A stretch of 64,000 nt of DNA from Megamerina dolium (lineage: Eukaryota > Arthropoda > Insecta > Diptera > Megamerinidae): positions 75,059,628-75,123,627 of the forward strand of contig OY978525.1 of the NCBI GenBank assembly GCA_963854835.1, written 5' to 3'. Shown here one piece after another: positions 1 through 11,249 of this stretch. Under the pieces are notes generated by a model, which saw only the letters and a list, made by a program, of their open reading frames with translations, was not told where the DNA came from and ran no database searches. The position numbers were made by a program, and so were the translations under genes. How positions within the stretch are numbered: the stretch's first letter is position 1; every line of letters starts with the position of its first letter.

Positions 1-54
1 TGGGGTCGAATTAACATGAATAACGACGATGGGAAAAGGCGCCAGCTATGAGGG

Positions 55-558
55 ATGCGATTGACTGCTAGAACAGAAAGAAGACCGGGGCAGGAGGCAA
101 GAAAATGTGGACACAAACATCACACGCTGCACTGGAAGTACACCAGACGAAGCAAAATCAGGGCTGCACCAAGGTCCGTCCAGTTTGAACAACAGTTTAA
201 CCTCGCACTCCTTTGCGAGCAACATCATAACCTGAACGACTGTGAATGGGTGACGGACACATCGAATAAAACAATATGGACAATAAATGGTAAAGCATAT
301 CAAAGCAGAGCCACATCAGTACATTCCGATTTTACGTGGGCCAAGATTGAAGGTATTTATTTCTTCTCTTGCTATGCTCCTCCAAGCTTTGAGTTAAACC
401 AGTTTGCGCAAATGCTTACGGAAATGGTAGAAGAGGTTAGAACACGACGCTCCGCAGTTATTGCAGGATATTTCAATGCATGGTTCACAACAAGGGGCCC
501 ACCGTACAAACCATACAGGCAGGGTACTCCTGGAGTCTATAGCTACACTCCTGAATGA
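55..558 (+). pseudogene. APE-type endonuclease fragment of R1-clade ORF2
   Basis: The last ~75 codons resemble the middle of an apurinic-like endonuclease that nicks target DNA for target-primed reverse transcription: the strand with YFFSCYAPP, the helix with FAQMLTEMVEEV, and SAVIAGYFNAW, where functional copies have GDFNAW. The catalytic Asp of GDFN is replaced by Tyr, so this copy could not cut DNA. The first ~60 codons align less well and probably lie in a shifted frame. The ORF ends at a stop just after the domain centre. No start codon can be assigned. Confidence 0.6.
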
Positions 559-1364
559 TGGGCAACATACTTTCGAATCTGGTGACAAGTGATTAGCCAT
601 TGACCATCAGCGCGACACATCGAGTGGAGTGTTGCAGAATTCTACATACATAGCGATCACACAGCCTTTGTCATTGAATTGTGTACAGCGAATCGACGAC
701 AAATAACTGTGGCACAGACTAAAGGATGGAAGCATCATGATTTCGACAAGGTTGTCTTCTTACAAATATGGAAGGACAATACTGCGACCAACAATATTGC
801 TACAAATATTGATTAAAAGATTATAACACGTATGAACAGAATATGTTATGCTGTGATGACAAGAACAACGCGGCGGCCAAATAGAAAACCAGTTTACGAA
901 TGGAATGATGAAATCGCTGAAATAAGAAGATCTTGTAAAAGAGCTCGCAGAAGAGTATAGCGTGCACGCAACCATCTGTGATACGAAAAAGCAAAGTTGC
1001 TTGTTTCAAAGCTTTGCCAGATAATGTGGACATCGACTCCTGAGGTACAGCCTATAAACCCGTTATGAGTAAAGTAAGAGGTCCAAGAACACCCCAACCT
1101 ACAGATCTAGTATTTATGAACCACGTGCTTACTACATTGTTTCTCCCTCTCGATGAAAGACTAGTACACCACTGCTAATTAATAATTGTAGGTGATATTC
1201 TGGCTGAACCATGGAAGTGGAACCTGATCAACCATCTGCATATTGGTCACTTTGCATGGTAAACTCATTTGGTAAAGTACAAAATGTTATTAAATGTTAT
1301 TGATATTGGCCGCAATGCAACGAGTGGAAGCAGATGGGAGTGAGCTGATAAAAAATACTGTGCA

Positions 1365-1990
1365 GTAGTAACACTAGACGTAAACAACGCCTTCAATACA
1401 ATGTTGGCACAACGAATTATTTGGTAAGAATAATCGCAAACTACTTGAAGGACAGAGTACTATTGTACGATACAGATAACGGCGTGAGAGAATATAAGGT
1501 CTCGCAAGGCGTATCACAGGGCTCTGTGCTTGGTTCCACACTCTGGAATATTATGTATGATGATATTCTGAGAATTAATTTGCCGACAGGTACTAACTTG
1601 GTGAGTTATGCAGTAGATATAACAACGGATAGAATACAGGAGTTGTGCAGCGAGGCGATCAACAGGAATATGAGATGGTTACAAGGCGCAGGCTTGAAAC
1701 TAGCCACTGAAAAACGGGAAGCAGACCTCCTCAGCACTCTTAAAGTTCGTGAGATTATCACGGCGACCATCACATCATATCTCAACCTTTCGTTAAGTAT
1801 CTTGGTTTAAGGATTGACACACGGATATCCTTCAAGGACTATCTTACAGCAGTTAATGATAAAGCTGCAAAGGTGAATGGAGCTCTATCGCGCATAATGC
1901 CGAATTTAGGTGAACTTCTATCGATCTATATACCGACTGAGCGCACTACAGATAGCTAGCGCATATCGCACTATATCGAATGACGCCATC
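1365..1990 (+). pseudogene. Reverse transcriptase fragment of R1-clade LINE
   Basis: Residues encoded at about 1421-1810 cover RT motifs 3-5: the GVSQGSVLGSTLWNIMYD box, then LVSYAVDIT where the catalytic box should read (F/Y)ADDI. The first catalytic Asp is Val, so the enzyme is dead. Upstream 1375-1400 (VNNAFNT-like) is the motif A region in another frame, and downstream 1860-1900 (KVNGALSRIMPN) continues the element after a frameshift. In the family this enzyme copies element RNA at a nicked target. Here it is only a fossil. Confidence 0.65.
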
Positions 1991-2253
1991 GGTGTGATTG
2001 CAACAATGGCACCGGTAGATATCCTCGCATAAGGACTACAACGTTATACATAAAAGAGAACAATCGCGTAAATTAATTAAACAAAGAAACAAAGCATACA
2101 CTCATTTAATCTTCAAATGATTTCATTTTCAACTGGCTGCGCAGAAATTGGTTTCAAATATTGCATCAAAACCACACCCTGGACTATGTAGATATAAGGT
2201 ACCCTGCAAAACTAGAATGATTAAAAGTACAATGAAAAAATTATTTTTAATAA

Positions 2254-2537
2254 ATATATGGTACTTATATGCCACGAAGGGTTCTTTGGTCGAGCTTCTT
2301 TTCCATTGCTACTGTGCGTGTTAAATTGTGGACCGTATTAAAAGAAACCTATCTATTTTACCCAGTTCCGAACATTAGAACTCACTTCGACATCACTTTT
2401 TCTGTGCTTTGCCACTAAGTTCTTTTAGAAGCTTTTCCATCGCAAATTGTTACTCCCGCAAGAATTGCCAATTGCTTGTCAACAGGTGGGTACCGTTCGA
2501 AAGAAAAATCTGTTCGATATTAAATTTACCGAAACTA
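2254..2537 (-). mobile_element. tRNA-derived SINE, body and 3' end (no tRNA head)
   Basis: Reverse complement matches the body of the full SINE at 37887-38245: ATATCGAA..., CGAACGGTACCCACCTGT, the AAAGCTTCTAAAAGAAC segment, the TTTAACACGCACA segment, and the 3' block ending in AACCCTTCG..GGC..TATAAGTRCC. About 80-85% similar by eye. The tRNA-like head is missing at the right edge. Confidence 0.75.
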
Positions 2538-2624
2538 CAATACACTTACAAAACTGATTTTGACGTGGTCATTATAAATTATCATAAAGACGTATGTAAA
2601 AATGCACGACGTTCTTATATGTTG

Positions 2625-2760
2625 CCGTAGCTGAATAGTTACCGCGTTAACGTTCTGATCTGTAGGTTGTGAGTTTGATCCTCGGTTGTGGAAGCAAGAT
2701 TTTAATACCTAAAGGACTCTTTTGGAATGGTGTTCACCTGTCTGTAAGCAATGCAAAAAT
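2625..2760 (+). mobile_element. SINE head fragment, diverged
   Basis: GCCGTAGCTGAATAGTTA resembles the A-box region and GAGTTTGATCCTCGG the B-box of the SINE at 37887. It is followed by a diverged copy of the GGTGTTCACCTGTC.GCAA body. It lies in opposite orientation to the SINE body just to its left, so these are two separate events or one rearranged pair. Confidence 0.6.
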
Positions 2761-3060
2761 GCAAAAATTGAATTTTATGTTTATGTTTATTTTATAAACA
2801 CACACTTGTACATTTCAAAATCGTAATAATCGTGGAAAAACAACATACAACACATTAAAAATTTAATAAAGATTGAAATAAACGTACATACATATCATAT
2901 TAAAATTGATTTGGATTTGAGTTAAAAAGTGTTTACTTATCAAATTCATTAACCTTTAAAAATTTGTGCTTGGTAAACCGTTATTGACCTCTATATAAAG
3001 TTGAAGTCTGGCCCATGTATATATATGTATATATATATTACATATTAATTAGTACAGGGT
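2761..3060. other. AT-rich spacer, nothing recognised
   Basis: Very AT-rich with short poly-A/T runs and a small ATATGTATAT tract near 3020. I see no ORF, repeat match or RNA gene here. Confidence 0.5.
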
Positions 3061-3099
3061 GGCTTTTTCAGAGGCTTCTGATTAGAGAAATGTATGAAA

Positions 3100-3663
3100 T
3101 TTTTATTTGAGCCGATAGAACGATCTAGATAATTCAATGTTTAAAATTGATTTCATGTAAATTTTGACCGCGGCTGTGCCTCAAATGATACATACGCTTC
3201 AACCAGAAATGAGCTGACCATAAAATTGACTTTCTTAACCGAGCATGAATTTTGATAATAAAATTCAATAATTTGCAAGCGATTCATGGTTAAATTATAG
3301 ACCAATTATAGATCGCGAACTTTCAGACTGAAATTCTTTATTCAAGTTATTAATAATAGGTAATATATAAGCTAAGAAAAGGAAATAAGCTTTAATTTTT
3401 GAACTCATATTATGAGCTAGTTCAGCAGGACGCAGGCCATTAACTTCATAAAAACATGAAATAAAATATAATCTTAAACTATCCCATTGCTCCACAATCC
3501 GGGCAACTACCCCTTCTAACGATAGCCACCTTGTTTGGCAAATTCCCAAAATTTTGTGCGGCTTTACAGAGCAGTATTCTTGGAACTCAATAAGTTCTGT
3601 GATTCGCTTGGGACTGTGAGAAAAAAAGGTATAAATATTTCGGCAGAGAAGCTCTATAGAGCT
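3100..3663 (-). pseudogene. hAT-like transposase, C-terminal half
   Basis: The minus-strand frame from 3663 to 3295 continues, without a frame break, the protein encoded at 7031-7800. Read across the duplicated 14-bp target, the chain keeps the same frame on both sides of the inserted LINE. It contains ICQTRWLSLEGVVARIVEQW, a helix typical of hAT-type transposases and hAT-derived ZBED-like proteins, and then a stop at 3295. Downstream to about 3100 the sequence looks like decayed further coding. The RTE insertion after codon ~260 destroys the gene. It could also be a co-opted hAT-derived host gene, but nothing shows that. Confidence 0.65.
3650..3663. repeat. Left target-site duplication of RTE copy A
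   Basis: AGCTCTATAGAGCT, a perfect 14-bp palindrome, repeated exactly at 7031-7044. The two copies bracket the LINE and both belong to the hAT coding sequence. Confidence 0.9.
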
Positions 3664-6600
3664 ACTTACTTACTTACTTATGTGGCCATAACAACCGAAT
3701 ATCGATTTAGGCCGAAAATAATATGCTTCGCCAGCCATCTCTGTTCTTCGCTAGCTGGCGCCAGTTAGAAATTCCAAGCGCCGTCAGGTTCTCCAGTACT
3801 TGGTCTTTCCACCGGAGGTTTGGTCTTCCTCTTTTGCGTCGTCCTCCAGCGGGTTTCGAATATAACACCTTCTTAGCTGGAGCGTGTTCTTCCATTCGCT
3901 CGACATGACCTAGCCAGCGCAGCCGCTGGATTTTGATTCGCTTTACTATGTCAATATCGGCATACAGCTCGTACAGCTCATGGTTGTACCTTATTCGGTA
4001 CTCGCCACCAACGCAAATAGGTCCAAAGATCTTGCGTAGGACTTTTCTCTCGAAAACTCCAAGTATTCGCTCATCCGAGGTGGAAATTGTCCAGGCTTCA
4101 GCGCCATATGTTAGGACAGGCATGATGAGAGACTTGTAGAGTGTAGTTTTCGTTCTTCGAGAGAGGGCTCGACTTCTCAATTGCTTACTCAGCCCAAAGT
4201 AACACCTGTTAGCAAGAGTTATCCTACGCATGATCTCCAAGCTGACGTCATTACTGCTGTTAATGCTGGTTCCAAGATAGACAAAGTCCCTTACTACTTC
4301 AAAAGCGTAGTTGTCAACAGTGACGTGCTGTCCAAGACGCCGGGACTCTTTGTTTGTTGACACTAGATACTTCGTCTTGCCCTCGTTCACCGTGAGACCC
4401 ATCCGACGCGACTCTCTTTCCAACTCTGAGAATGCTGCACTGACTGCTCGCGTGTTCATGCCGATTATGTCAATATCGTCGGCATACGCTAACAGCATGA
4501 CACTTTTGTTGAAGATAGTGCCATTATGTCGTAGATCAGCAGCTCGTATTATTTTCTCCATAATCAGATTGAAGAAGTCGCACGATAACGAATCACCTTG
4601 TCTGAAACCCCGTTCGGTATTAAACGGTGCGGAGAGGTCCTTCCCAATTTTCACTGCACAACGGGAGTTATGCAGTGTCATTCTACAAAGTCGAATGAGC
4701 TTTGCAGGAATACCGAACTCAGACATTGTTGCGTAGAGGTAATCCCTTACCGGACTGTCGAAAGCGGCTTTATAATCAACAAATAGGTGGTGTGTGTCGA
4801 TCTGTTTTTCTTGGGTCTTCTCCAGGATTTGGCGCAGTGTGAAAATCTGGTCGATGGTGGATTTACCAGGTCTGAAGCCACACTGATAAGGTCCAATCAG
4901 GTTGCTGAGCATAGGCTTCAATCTTTCACAGAGTACGCTCGATAGAACCTTGTACGCGATGCTCAGGAGACTTATTCCACGGTAGTTGGCGCAAATTGTG
5001 GGGTCTCATTTTTTATGTACAGGACAGAGAACACTGAGCCTCCAATCATCAGGCATGCTTTCATCCGACCATATTCTGCTTATGAGCTGGTGCATGCGGG
5101 TGAGCAGCTCATCGCCTCCGGTCTTAAACAACTCGGCAGGCAGGCCATCAGCACCTGCAGCTTTGTTGTTCTTCAGCCTTAAAATGGCCGTTTCAACCTC
5201 GTCATAGTCGGGTGGTGGAACATCAACACCATCATCTGTAATTGGGGTTATCGGGCATTCTCCTCCACTGGCGGAATTGTTCGTAGCATCGCCATTCAGT
5301 AACGTGGAGAAGTGTTCCCTCCATAGGCTCAGTACACTCTGGACATCCGTAACCAGATTCCCATTTCCATCACGACAAGAAGAGGCTCCGGGATTTAAAC
5401 CTCCACTCAGGCGCTTGATCTTTTCAAAGAATTTTCGAGTCTCATTCTTGTCGGTACACATCTCTATCTCCTCACACTCGCGTCTTTCCAACTCCCTCTT
5501 CTTGCGCCTGAAAAGACGTCTCTCTGCACTCCTTTTCTCTCTATACCGCTCCTTAACAGCTCGCGTTACGCCTGCACGCAGGGTTTTTCTGTAGGCGGCG
5601 TCTTTCTCTGCGGTAGCGTCGCGACACTCCTGATCATACCACTCATTCCTCAGAGGCCGGTAGTAACCGATTACCTCCTCGGCAGCAGTAGTCATGGAGT
5701 GGGATATATGTGTCCACCGTGCGCATGTATCATCAAGTGGGGGAGTGTTCTGCATAAGCAGATCCGATAGTCGAGTGGAAAATGCATCTGCTGTCTCTGG
5801 TGATTGCAGCTTTCTCTGTGTGGGACTTCTCTTGTTATTTGCGACACATAAGCGTGTGCGCACCTTAGCTGCAACAAGGTAGTGATCCGAGTCGATGTTG
5901 GCACCACGGATCGATTTCACGTCCATCACACTGGAAGCATGCCTTCCGTCAATCAACACATGATCAATTTGGTTTCTTGTACGATGATCTGGAGACAGCC
6001 ATGTCGCTTTGTGGATGTCGAGATGCTGGAATCTGGTACCACCAATTACCATGTTTCGTGCTGCGGCGAAGTCGATCAGCCTCATTCCGTTATCGGAGGT
6101 GTTCTGGTGGAGGCGGAATTTTCCGACAGTTGGACCAAAGGTACCTTCCTTGCCCACCCTGGCATTAAAGTCGCCAAGCACGATTTTGATATCGTGGCGG
6201 GGGCAGCGGTCATAAGCTTCTTCGAGGCGCTGAAAGAAGCTCTCCTTGGTCACATTGTCCTTCTCATCCGTCGGAGCGTGGGCACATATAAGGCTGATGT
6301 TGAAAAATTTTGCCTTGATGCGGATTGTGGCCAGCCGTTCGTTCACAGGCGTGAACTGCGAGACAAGATGTCGTAGTCTCTTGCTGACCAAAAATCCACA
6401 TCCTAATTCGTGCCTTTCAGCATGGCAACTGTAGTAGATGTCACAGGACGCTCTTTTGGAGCAGCCCTGTCCTGAACATCGCATTTCCTGGAGAGCGGTG
6501 ACGTCAGTTCTGTATTTTTCGAGGACATCAACCAGCTGGATAGAGGCACCCTCCCTATAAAGGGATCGGACATTCCAGGTGCATATCCGTAAATCGTGGT

Positions 6601-7020
6601 CCTTTTTTCGTTTGCGGGGGTCATCAACAAAAACGGTAGTCCTTCTCCGAGGCATATTTGTTTTTTTCATTGGGGGGGTTTTTTATGTGGCGGGTCCCAA
6701 ACCCAACGCACAACCTCTAACCGAGGAGATTTTCGCCACTCACTTCAGCCGCCTCCCAGCGGGTGCCAGGAAGACGTTGCCCGGTGGTCGCCACATGGAG
6801 GGCCCCCATTAATAATAATGAAAGCGCCATCACAGAGTAAGCAGAGCAAGCTATATGACTACCCCTCATTAACAAATAAAGGTATCATCACATAGCGCTC
6901 AGATCAAACTACATGACAGCCAGTGAGTTGACTTGCGATGAGTTCAACAAGGATTGCGCTAGCCCCACCTGGTTGAGGCAGTTAGACACGTTACCTTGCG
7001 AAAACACCACCAGACCACCA
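3664..7020 (-). mobile_element. RTE-like non-LTR retrotransposon, copy A, full length
   Basis: A 3.36-kb LINE in minus orientation. Its 3' end (left edge) is a short tetranucleotide tail, ACTTACTTACTTACTT on the plus strand, as in RTE-type elements that end in microsatellites instead of poly-A. Its 5' end (right edge) is identical to that of copy B (CTGGTGGTGTTTTCGC on the minus strand). It carries one EN-RT ORF and a ~350-bp 5'UTR. It is flanked by a 14-bp target duplication and interrupts a hAT gene. By eye it differs from copy B at only a few dozen positions, so it is recent. Confidence 0.9.
3707..6670 (-). pseudogene. EN-RT polyprotein of RTE-like LINE, copy A (one nonsense codon)
   Basis: One open frame runs from the Met at 6670 to 3707, broken by a single TGA at 5006-5008, where copy B reads GGA (VHKKGDPT). 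N-terminal ~230 residues: APE-like endonuclease, with ICTWNVRSLYR, ALQEMR, CAHAPTDE, VLGDFNARVG, NQIDHVLID and IDSDHYLVAAK. Middle: RT with the AAGADGLPAELFK, QCGFRPGKSTIDQ, GFRQGDSLSCDFFN and LAYADDID boxes. C-terminus: IQRLRWLGHVERM and a GGRRKRGRPNLRW basic patch. It also lacks four residues (DVSK) present in copy B, through a 12-bp in-frame deletion near 5810. In the family the enzyme nicks the target and reverse-transcribes element RNA. Confidence 0.9.
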
Positions 7021-7055
7021 AAAGCTACCTAGCTCTATAGAGCTAGGTAGCTTTT
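7020..7055. repeat. 36-bp perfect palindrome at the 5' junction of RTE copy A
   Basis: Centred between 7037 and 7038. The left arm AAAAGCTACCTAGCTCTA is exactly complementary to the right arm. The inner 14 bp are the target duplication. The outer bases 7021-7030 are extra, being the reverse complement of hAT sequence 7045-7054, and are absent from the 3' side. Confidence 0.95.
7031..7044. repeat. Right target-site duplication of RTE copy A
   Basis: Exact copy of the 14-bp palindrome at 3650-3663. The hAT reading frame passes through it. Confidence 0.9.
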
Positions 7056-7830
7056 TAAAAGCATAATTGCAACATAAATGTAATGAATGACATGTACATT
7101 TTACATAAAAAATTTCAGTTTCAGCCTTTAGTAAAGTTTTTAGTCCACCAATATCACCAGACATTACATTCGCACCATCTGTGGCTAAACCAATCAAATT
7201 TTTCAAAGGTATATTATTTTTACAAAAAAAATCTTTGATTATATTGAAAATGGACATCGCATCAGCCTTCGTAAGTTCCACTAAAGCAAGAAAACGGTCA
7301 TGAACCTCACGTGAACCATCAACGTACCTCGCAACCAAAACCAAGCTCTTTTTTACAGAAACATCAGTCGTTTCGTCGACAATAAACGAAAACCTTTTTG
7401 CTCGTAAAGCTGACAGCGTTTGTTCACTTGCCTGTTTTGCAATATATTCAGCTAATTGGGTTGCCTTCGTTCTACCGCATTTGAGAAGCTTTGCAATGGA
7501 CGAATCAGGACAGCATTCCGTCATTAGGGCCGGGAGATAATCCATTAAAAGAAATGGAAGATTATGCGTAATGCAGAACATTACGAGCGCAAGCTCCGCA
7601 TTCCGCACGTTCTGACGCAGTTTGCCTTCTTCTAAATCAACATATTTCTTAATGCTTACTTGATTCTTCTTGGCCTCGTAGCTTTGTGTGTGAAAAGTAG
7701 TCTTCTCGTGATTTTTTAGATGTGTGAAGTGATTTAAAATAGTTTTAGAACACACGACGCAAAACGAGCATCCACCTTTTTCTTGCAACCAGTCGAACAT
7801 TTGGAGCCACTTTTTGAAGGCTGCTTATCA
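7031..7830 (-). pseudogene. hAT-like transposase, N-terminal half (BED-like finger and DDE start)
   Basis: The minus-strand frame is open from about 7825 into the LINE junction. Residues ~10-40 form a BED-like zinc finger (CSFCVVCSK ... HLKNHEKTTFH). Residues 125-150 read FSFIVDETTDVSVKKSL, the first catalytic Asp region of hAT transposases. GLATDGANVMSG is the second Asp block and CTCHSLHLC the conserved CxxH motif. The coding sequence continues at 3663-3295 beyond the inserted LINE. A CAG/CC junction at about 7825 looks like a splice acceptor, preceded by stops in frame, so an upstream exon is likely. The Met at 7800 is then probably internal. Confidence 0.7.
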
Positions 7831-8215
7831 GTTTGATCACTGTAAAAAACTTATAACCTTAAAAAGAAAGTTCAACTATTTATGCATGTTTGTATATCAC
7901 TTTTACCTGCAAGAATTTTCGGTGCTGCTTTCACACCTTAATCCACCAGTTCTCGGCGTTTTATTTACAAATCTAAATACAAAACAAAATGATATACTTC
8001 TTAGAAATATACCCGAAACAAATTACCTGTCCATGATTCGTCTTCATCCGCAGCTGACTGACTTCAGAATATTGAAAAACGTGCGATTTTCTCGAATCTT
8101 TGCTGAATTGAAACTTTGAACGTTGCACTTGTCGAATTTCCTTCTTACAAATTGTATGTGCTAGAAGAGGATAGTCTAATAAGCACAAAATTTAACGCGG
8201 GAGCTTATATTCAGC
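7831..8215 (-). other. Possible 5' exon and intron of the hAT-like gene
   Basis: On the minus strand an open frame at 8188-7973 contains a CAG/GTAATT donor-like junction near 8025, and the stretch to 7830 ends with a pyrimidine-rich tract and AG. This fits an intron of about 200 bp ahead of the transposase exon, but no conserved protein supports the upstream exon. Confidence 0.3.
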
Positions 8216-8529
8216 ATTAACTTTGACGTTTTTTTTTTTCATTTTTATTACATCTCTCTTTAAACACAGGACTGTTATATATACAGAGATGCTTAAAGTT
8301 TTTGCGGAGAAATTTTTTAGAAGTAAAATTATTATTATGAAGGGCTTTGCCTACCAAAAATCCTCAAAAATCACAACAAACCAACCAACCTACCAAAACA
8401 TAATTTGAAGAAACGAAACTACCAATTTTGGTCCGATTGGACCAAAACGGCAACACTGATCATTACACATCGACTTTTTTTTTATAAAAAGAAATTCTTG
8501 TAGCTAAAAAATATAAATATATAACAAAT

Positions 8530-8531
8530 AT

Positions 8532-8591
<60 letters not shown>

Positions 8592-8671
8592 TATATTTAT
8601 TTTTTTTTTTATATATATATATATATATATAGATATATACATATGTATATATATGTATATATATGTATATA

Positions 8672-8749
<78 letters not shown>

Positions 8750-8760
8750 TATACATATAT
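8530..8760. repeat. (TA)n microsatellite, two adjoining tracts
   Basis: Long alternating TA runs at about 8533-8588 and 8612-8760, interrupted by a poly-T/poly-A block and TATG variants. The apparent YIYI peptides encoded here are meaningless. Confidence 0.95.
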
Positions 8761-8869
8761 ACTTAGCAGAAAAAGTAAAAGAAATTATTTTTTATTTAAA
8801 TGTTAGAGTATTATGTTTACTTTAAGCCCAAATACATTAAATTATAATGTAAAGAAAAATTATGAGAAA

Positions 8870-9245
8870 TAAAAGAATTCAAAAGCACCTGTTAATTGGT
8901 CAGCAAAAGTCTACGTACAGAAACGAAAACGGGACTTCCCCGCTAATTTGCTCGATCGCTCGTGCCATCAAAAGATTTTTTTCACAAGGCCAAATTTCCG
9001 TGAAATTGCTAAAACTCTTGGGAGAGCGCATCCCACAATTCAAATGATGATGAATAATTTCAAAAAACTGGAACTTTCGTGTCGCAACCGCGTTCAGGAC
9101 GACCTTCTATTCTGACCCTACGAGAAAAAAGATGTGTTTTGCGGCTTGTTCAGGATAATCCTCGACTGACCGCAATGAAAATTGCTCAAAATGTTAAGGA
9201 ACAGTTTAACAAAACCATACATAACGACACCGTGCTCAAAATTTA
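8870..9245 (+). pseudogene. Tc1-like transposase N-terminal fragment
   Basis: Plus-strand sequence, in shifting frames, resembles the paired HTH DNA-binding region of Tc1-family transposases: LLGERIPQFK at the first HTH, then GRPSILTLREKRCVLRLV and NPRLTAMKIAQNV in another frame (9095-9205). The GRP(R/S)-L-ER and NPRLTA signatures are strongly Tc1-like. Frameshifts near 9055 and 9100 inactivate it. No catalytic domain follows. It faces the separate Tc1 fragment at 9470-10440. Confidence 0.55.
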
Positions 9246-9469
9246 AAAAAAAAGTTAACTATCAGCGAAACGAAATAATTTAAAATATTAAACAGAAATT
9301 AAAAGTTTTTTCTAACCACTTCATTTTCTTTGAGACAGCTAAATAGAAAAGAAGCTTAAAGTTACGTCAAATGTGAGAATGTGGGCTTGGTGGCCAATAT
9401 TTCCTGGGATAACCTTTTTGTTTGATGACTGCTTGACATCGGCATCTGCATAGACTTGATTAAACTTCG

Positions 9470-10415
9470 ACATCGGTCGACACTGGAATTAATTCCCAAG
9501 CCTTTTTAACTTCTTCGAAAAAAAGATCAAAATTCTTGATATTTTTACCACTAATTTTCTTATTCAAGTCATTCCATAAATGTTCTATGGGATTTAAGTC
9601 TGCACTCGATGACGGCCATTCTATAAGACGGATTTAATTGTCCTTAAAGAACTTTTTGGTTAATTTAGCCATATATTTTGGGTCGTTATCTTGCTGGAAT
9701 CTCCAAATAACGGGCATATTTTTTCGGCCCATAGCAGAATAACATTTTTCAATCTCAACATATTTTTCTTTCACTAAAGTACCATCAATTAGACAAAGCT
9801 GGCCAACACTATTCCAGGAGAAGCATCACCATACACTTATGGAGCCTCCGCCATGTTTAACGATCGGCGACACATATTTTGGGTCAAGTTCAGCATTTTT
9901 TGGGCGTCTTTCATACATTCTACCATCTGGCCCTATGCGATTAATTTTAGTTTCATCACTCCAGATCATAAATTTCCATTGGTGTTCAGTCAAAGATGCG
10001 TGTTCTTCAGCGAATTCCAAACGGCGTTTTCTTTGGTTAGACGTCACACAAAGGTTTCTTGAGTCCAATTCTTCCATGAACGCCAGATTCAACCAAACGA
10101 TGTGCAACAGTACGTTTTGATATGGAGACTCCGTAGTCCGAATGGATCTCGCGTTGAATGGCTGCAGAACTTTTTCTTGGAACCCATTTGTGGTATTTGT
10201 TTTATTTTCTTGTCTTTGAAATTCGATGTTTTGCGAGATCGCTTCTTGCGTGTAACGTTCATATGATTTATATTTTCGGAAATGGCTAATAGCATTAAAA
10301 ACTATCTTTTTCAAACATTTCATTTGATTTGCAATTTCCTGATATGAAAATCCTGCGGCTTGAAGCTCAATTATTGGTTTTCTAAGGTCTGTTGTACAAC
10401 TCTTCCTTTTACCCA
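9470..10415 (-). pseudogene. Tc1-like transposase (DD34E), broken
   Basis: Minus-strand transposase beginning MGKRKSCTTDLRK at about 10415. The N-terminal HTH includes IIELQAAGFSYQEIANQMK. The first catalytic Asp is in MIWSDETKINRIG, the second in FQQDNDPKY, and the Glu in SADLNPIEHLW, 34 residues after the second Asp by my count. At least two in-frame stops, one after SISVW at 9826-9828 and one near 9632, plus poor alignment around 10130-10240 (probably a frameshift), make it non-functional. In the family this enzyme cuts and pastes the element at TA. I could not identify the terminal inverted repeats. Confidence 0.75.
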
Positions 10416-10639
10416 TATTTACTATCTTATGGACACTCAAGTTTTATTTATAACCCTTTCTTTATTCTTTCAAATATTTAATTTTATCTGATTTTCACAA
10501 TTATGAAAAATTTTTGTAGTTTAAATGTTAAAAAGAAAAGAACTTCATGTGACTTAACATTTTTGAATGAAGGAAAGAAGAAAAGACTTAAAGCGAAAAA
10601 AAATTCAAACTGAAATCAAAGTTTGGATCCAACGCTAAA

Positions 10640-10797
<158 letters not shown>

Positions 10798-11245
10798 ATT
10801 AGGAGGTACTTTTTTCAATAGGGAATCTCAGACAACTCATGCATGACAACTGAAATTTGTGATAATTATTCATTGACATTTCACCAGAACAACGTTTACA
10901 AAATTTGGAGGTTTATTTCCAAAATCAGTGAAAAAAAGTTTGAACGATAACATCATATCAAGAAAAGGGCCAGTGAATTTACCTCCAAGATCTGACACCG
11001 TTGGATTTCTTTTTATGGGGGTATGAGAAATCAGTTGTTTATGTCGATAAACCACAATATATTCCTGCATTAGAAATGAAGATAACATGGGTAATTAACA
11101 GAATATCGGCTGAAATGCTCGAAAATTAGACCCTTAGAATGGATCATGTAAGATTTAGTTCCGGACAGCATTAACGTCCGTATGCTATAAAATGTGGTCA
11201 CTTTTTACCCGTGTGTCACGTTCAATCACTCTTAGCGAAAGTAAT
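10798..11245. other. Unassigned spacer
   Basis: A short minus-strand ORF at 10870-11088 has no recognisable motif. I see no repeat or RNA gene here. Confidence 0.4.
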
Positions 11246-11249
11246 ATAT

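Larger units (their letters stand above)
1..2050 (+). mobile_element. Decayed R1-clade non-LTR retrotransposon
   Basis: A plus-strand LINE remnant with endonuclease pieces first and reverse-transcriptase pieces later, in the order of an R1-type ORF2. The reading frame is broken many times between 560 and 1420. The RT core carries the GVSQGSVLGSTLWN signature typical of R1/TRAS-like elements, and the region after 1850 resembles the thumb that follows the RT. No 5' end, ORF1 or 3' tail is recognisable, and the left edge is cut by the window. Old and inactive. Confidence 0.7.

Noticed and set aside
4311..6434. Long plus-strand ORFs antisense to RTE copy A (same set at 20167-22305 and 44443-45339)
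   Set aside because: They recur identically in all LINE copies and mirror the coding strand; no independent motif. Shadows of the EN-RT gene.
7814..8119. 101-codon plus-strand ORF upstream of the hAT gene
   Set aside because: No motifs; it overlaps the probable intron and 5' exon of the minus-strand hAT gene.
8643..8825. ORFs made of alternating Tyr-Ile (also 10588-10818, 13173-13448, 24196-24399, 48143-48674, 57439-57648)
   Set aside because: They are simply translated (TA)n microsatellites with no protein meaning.
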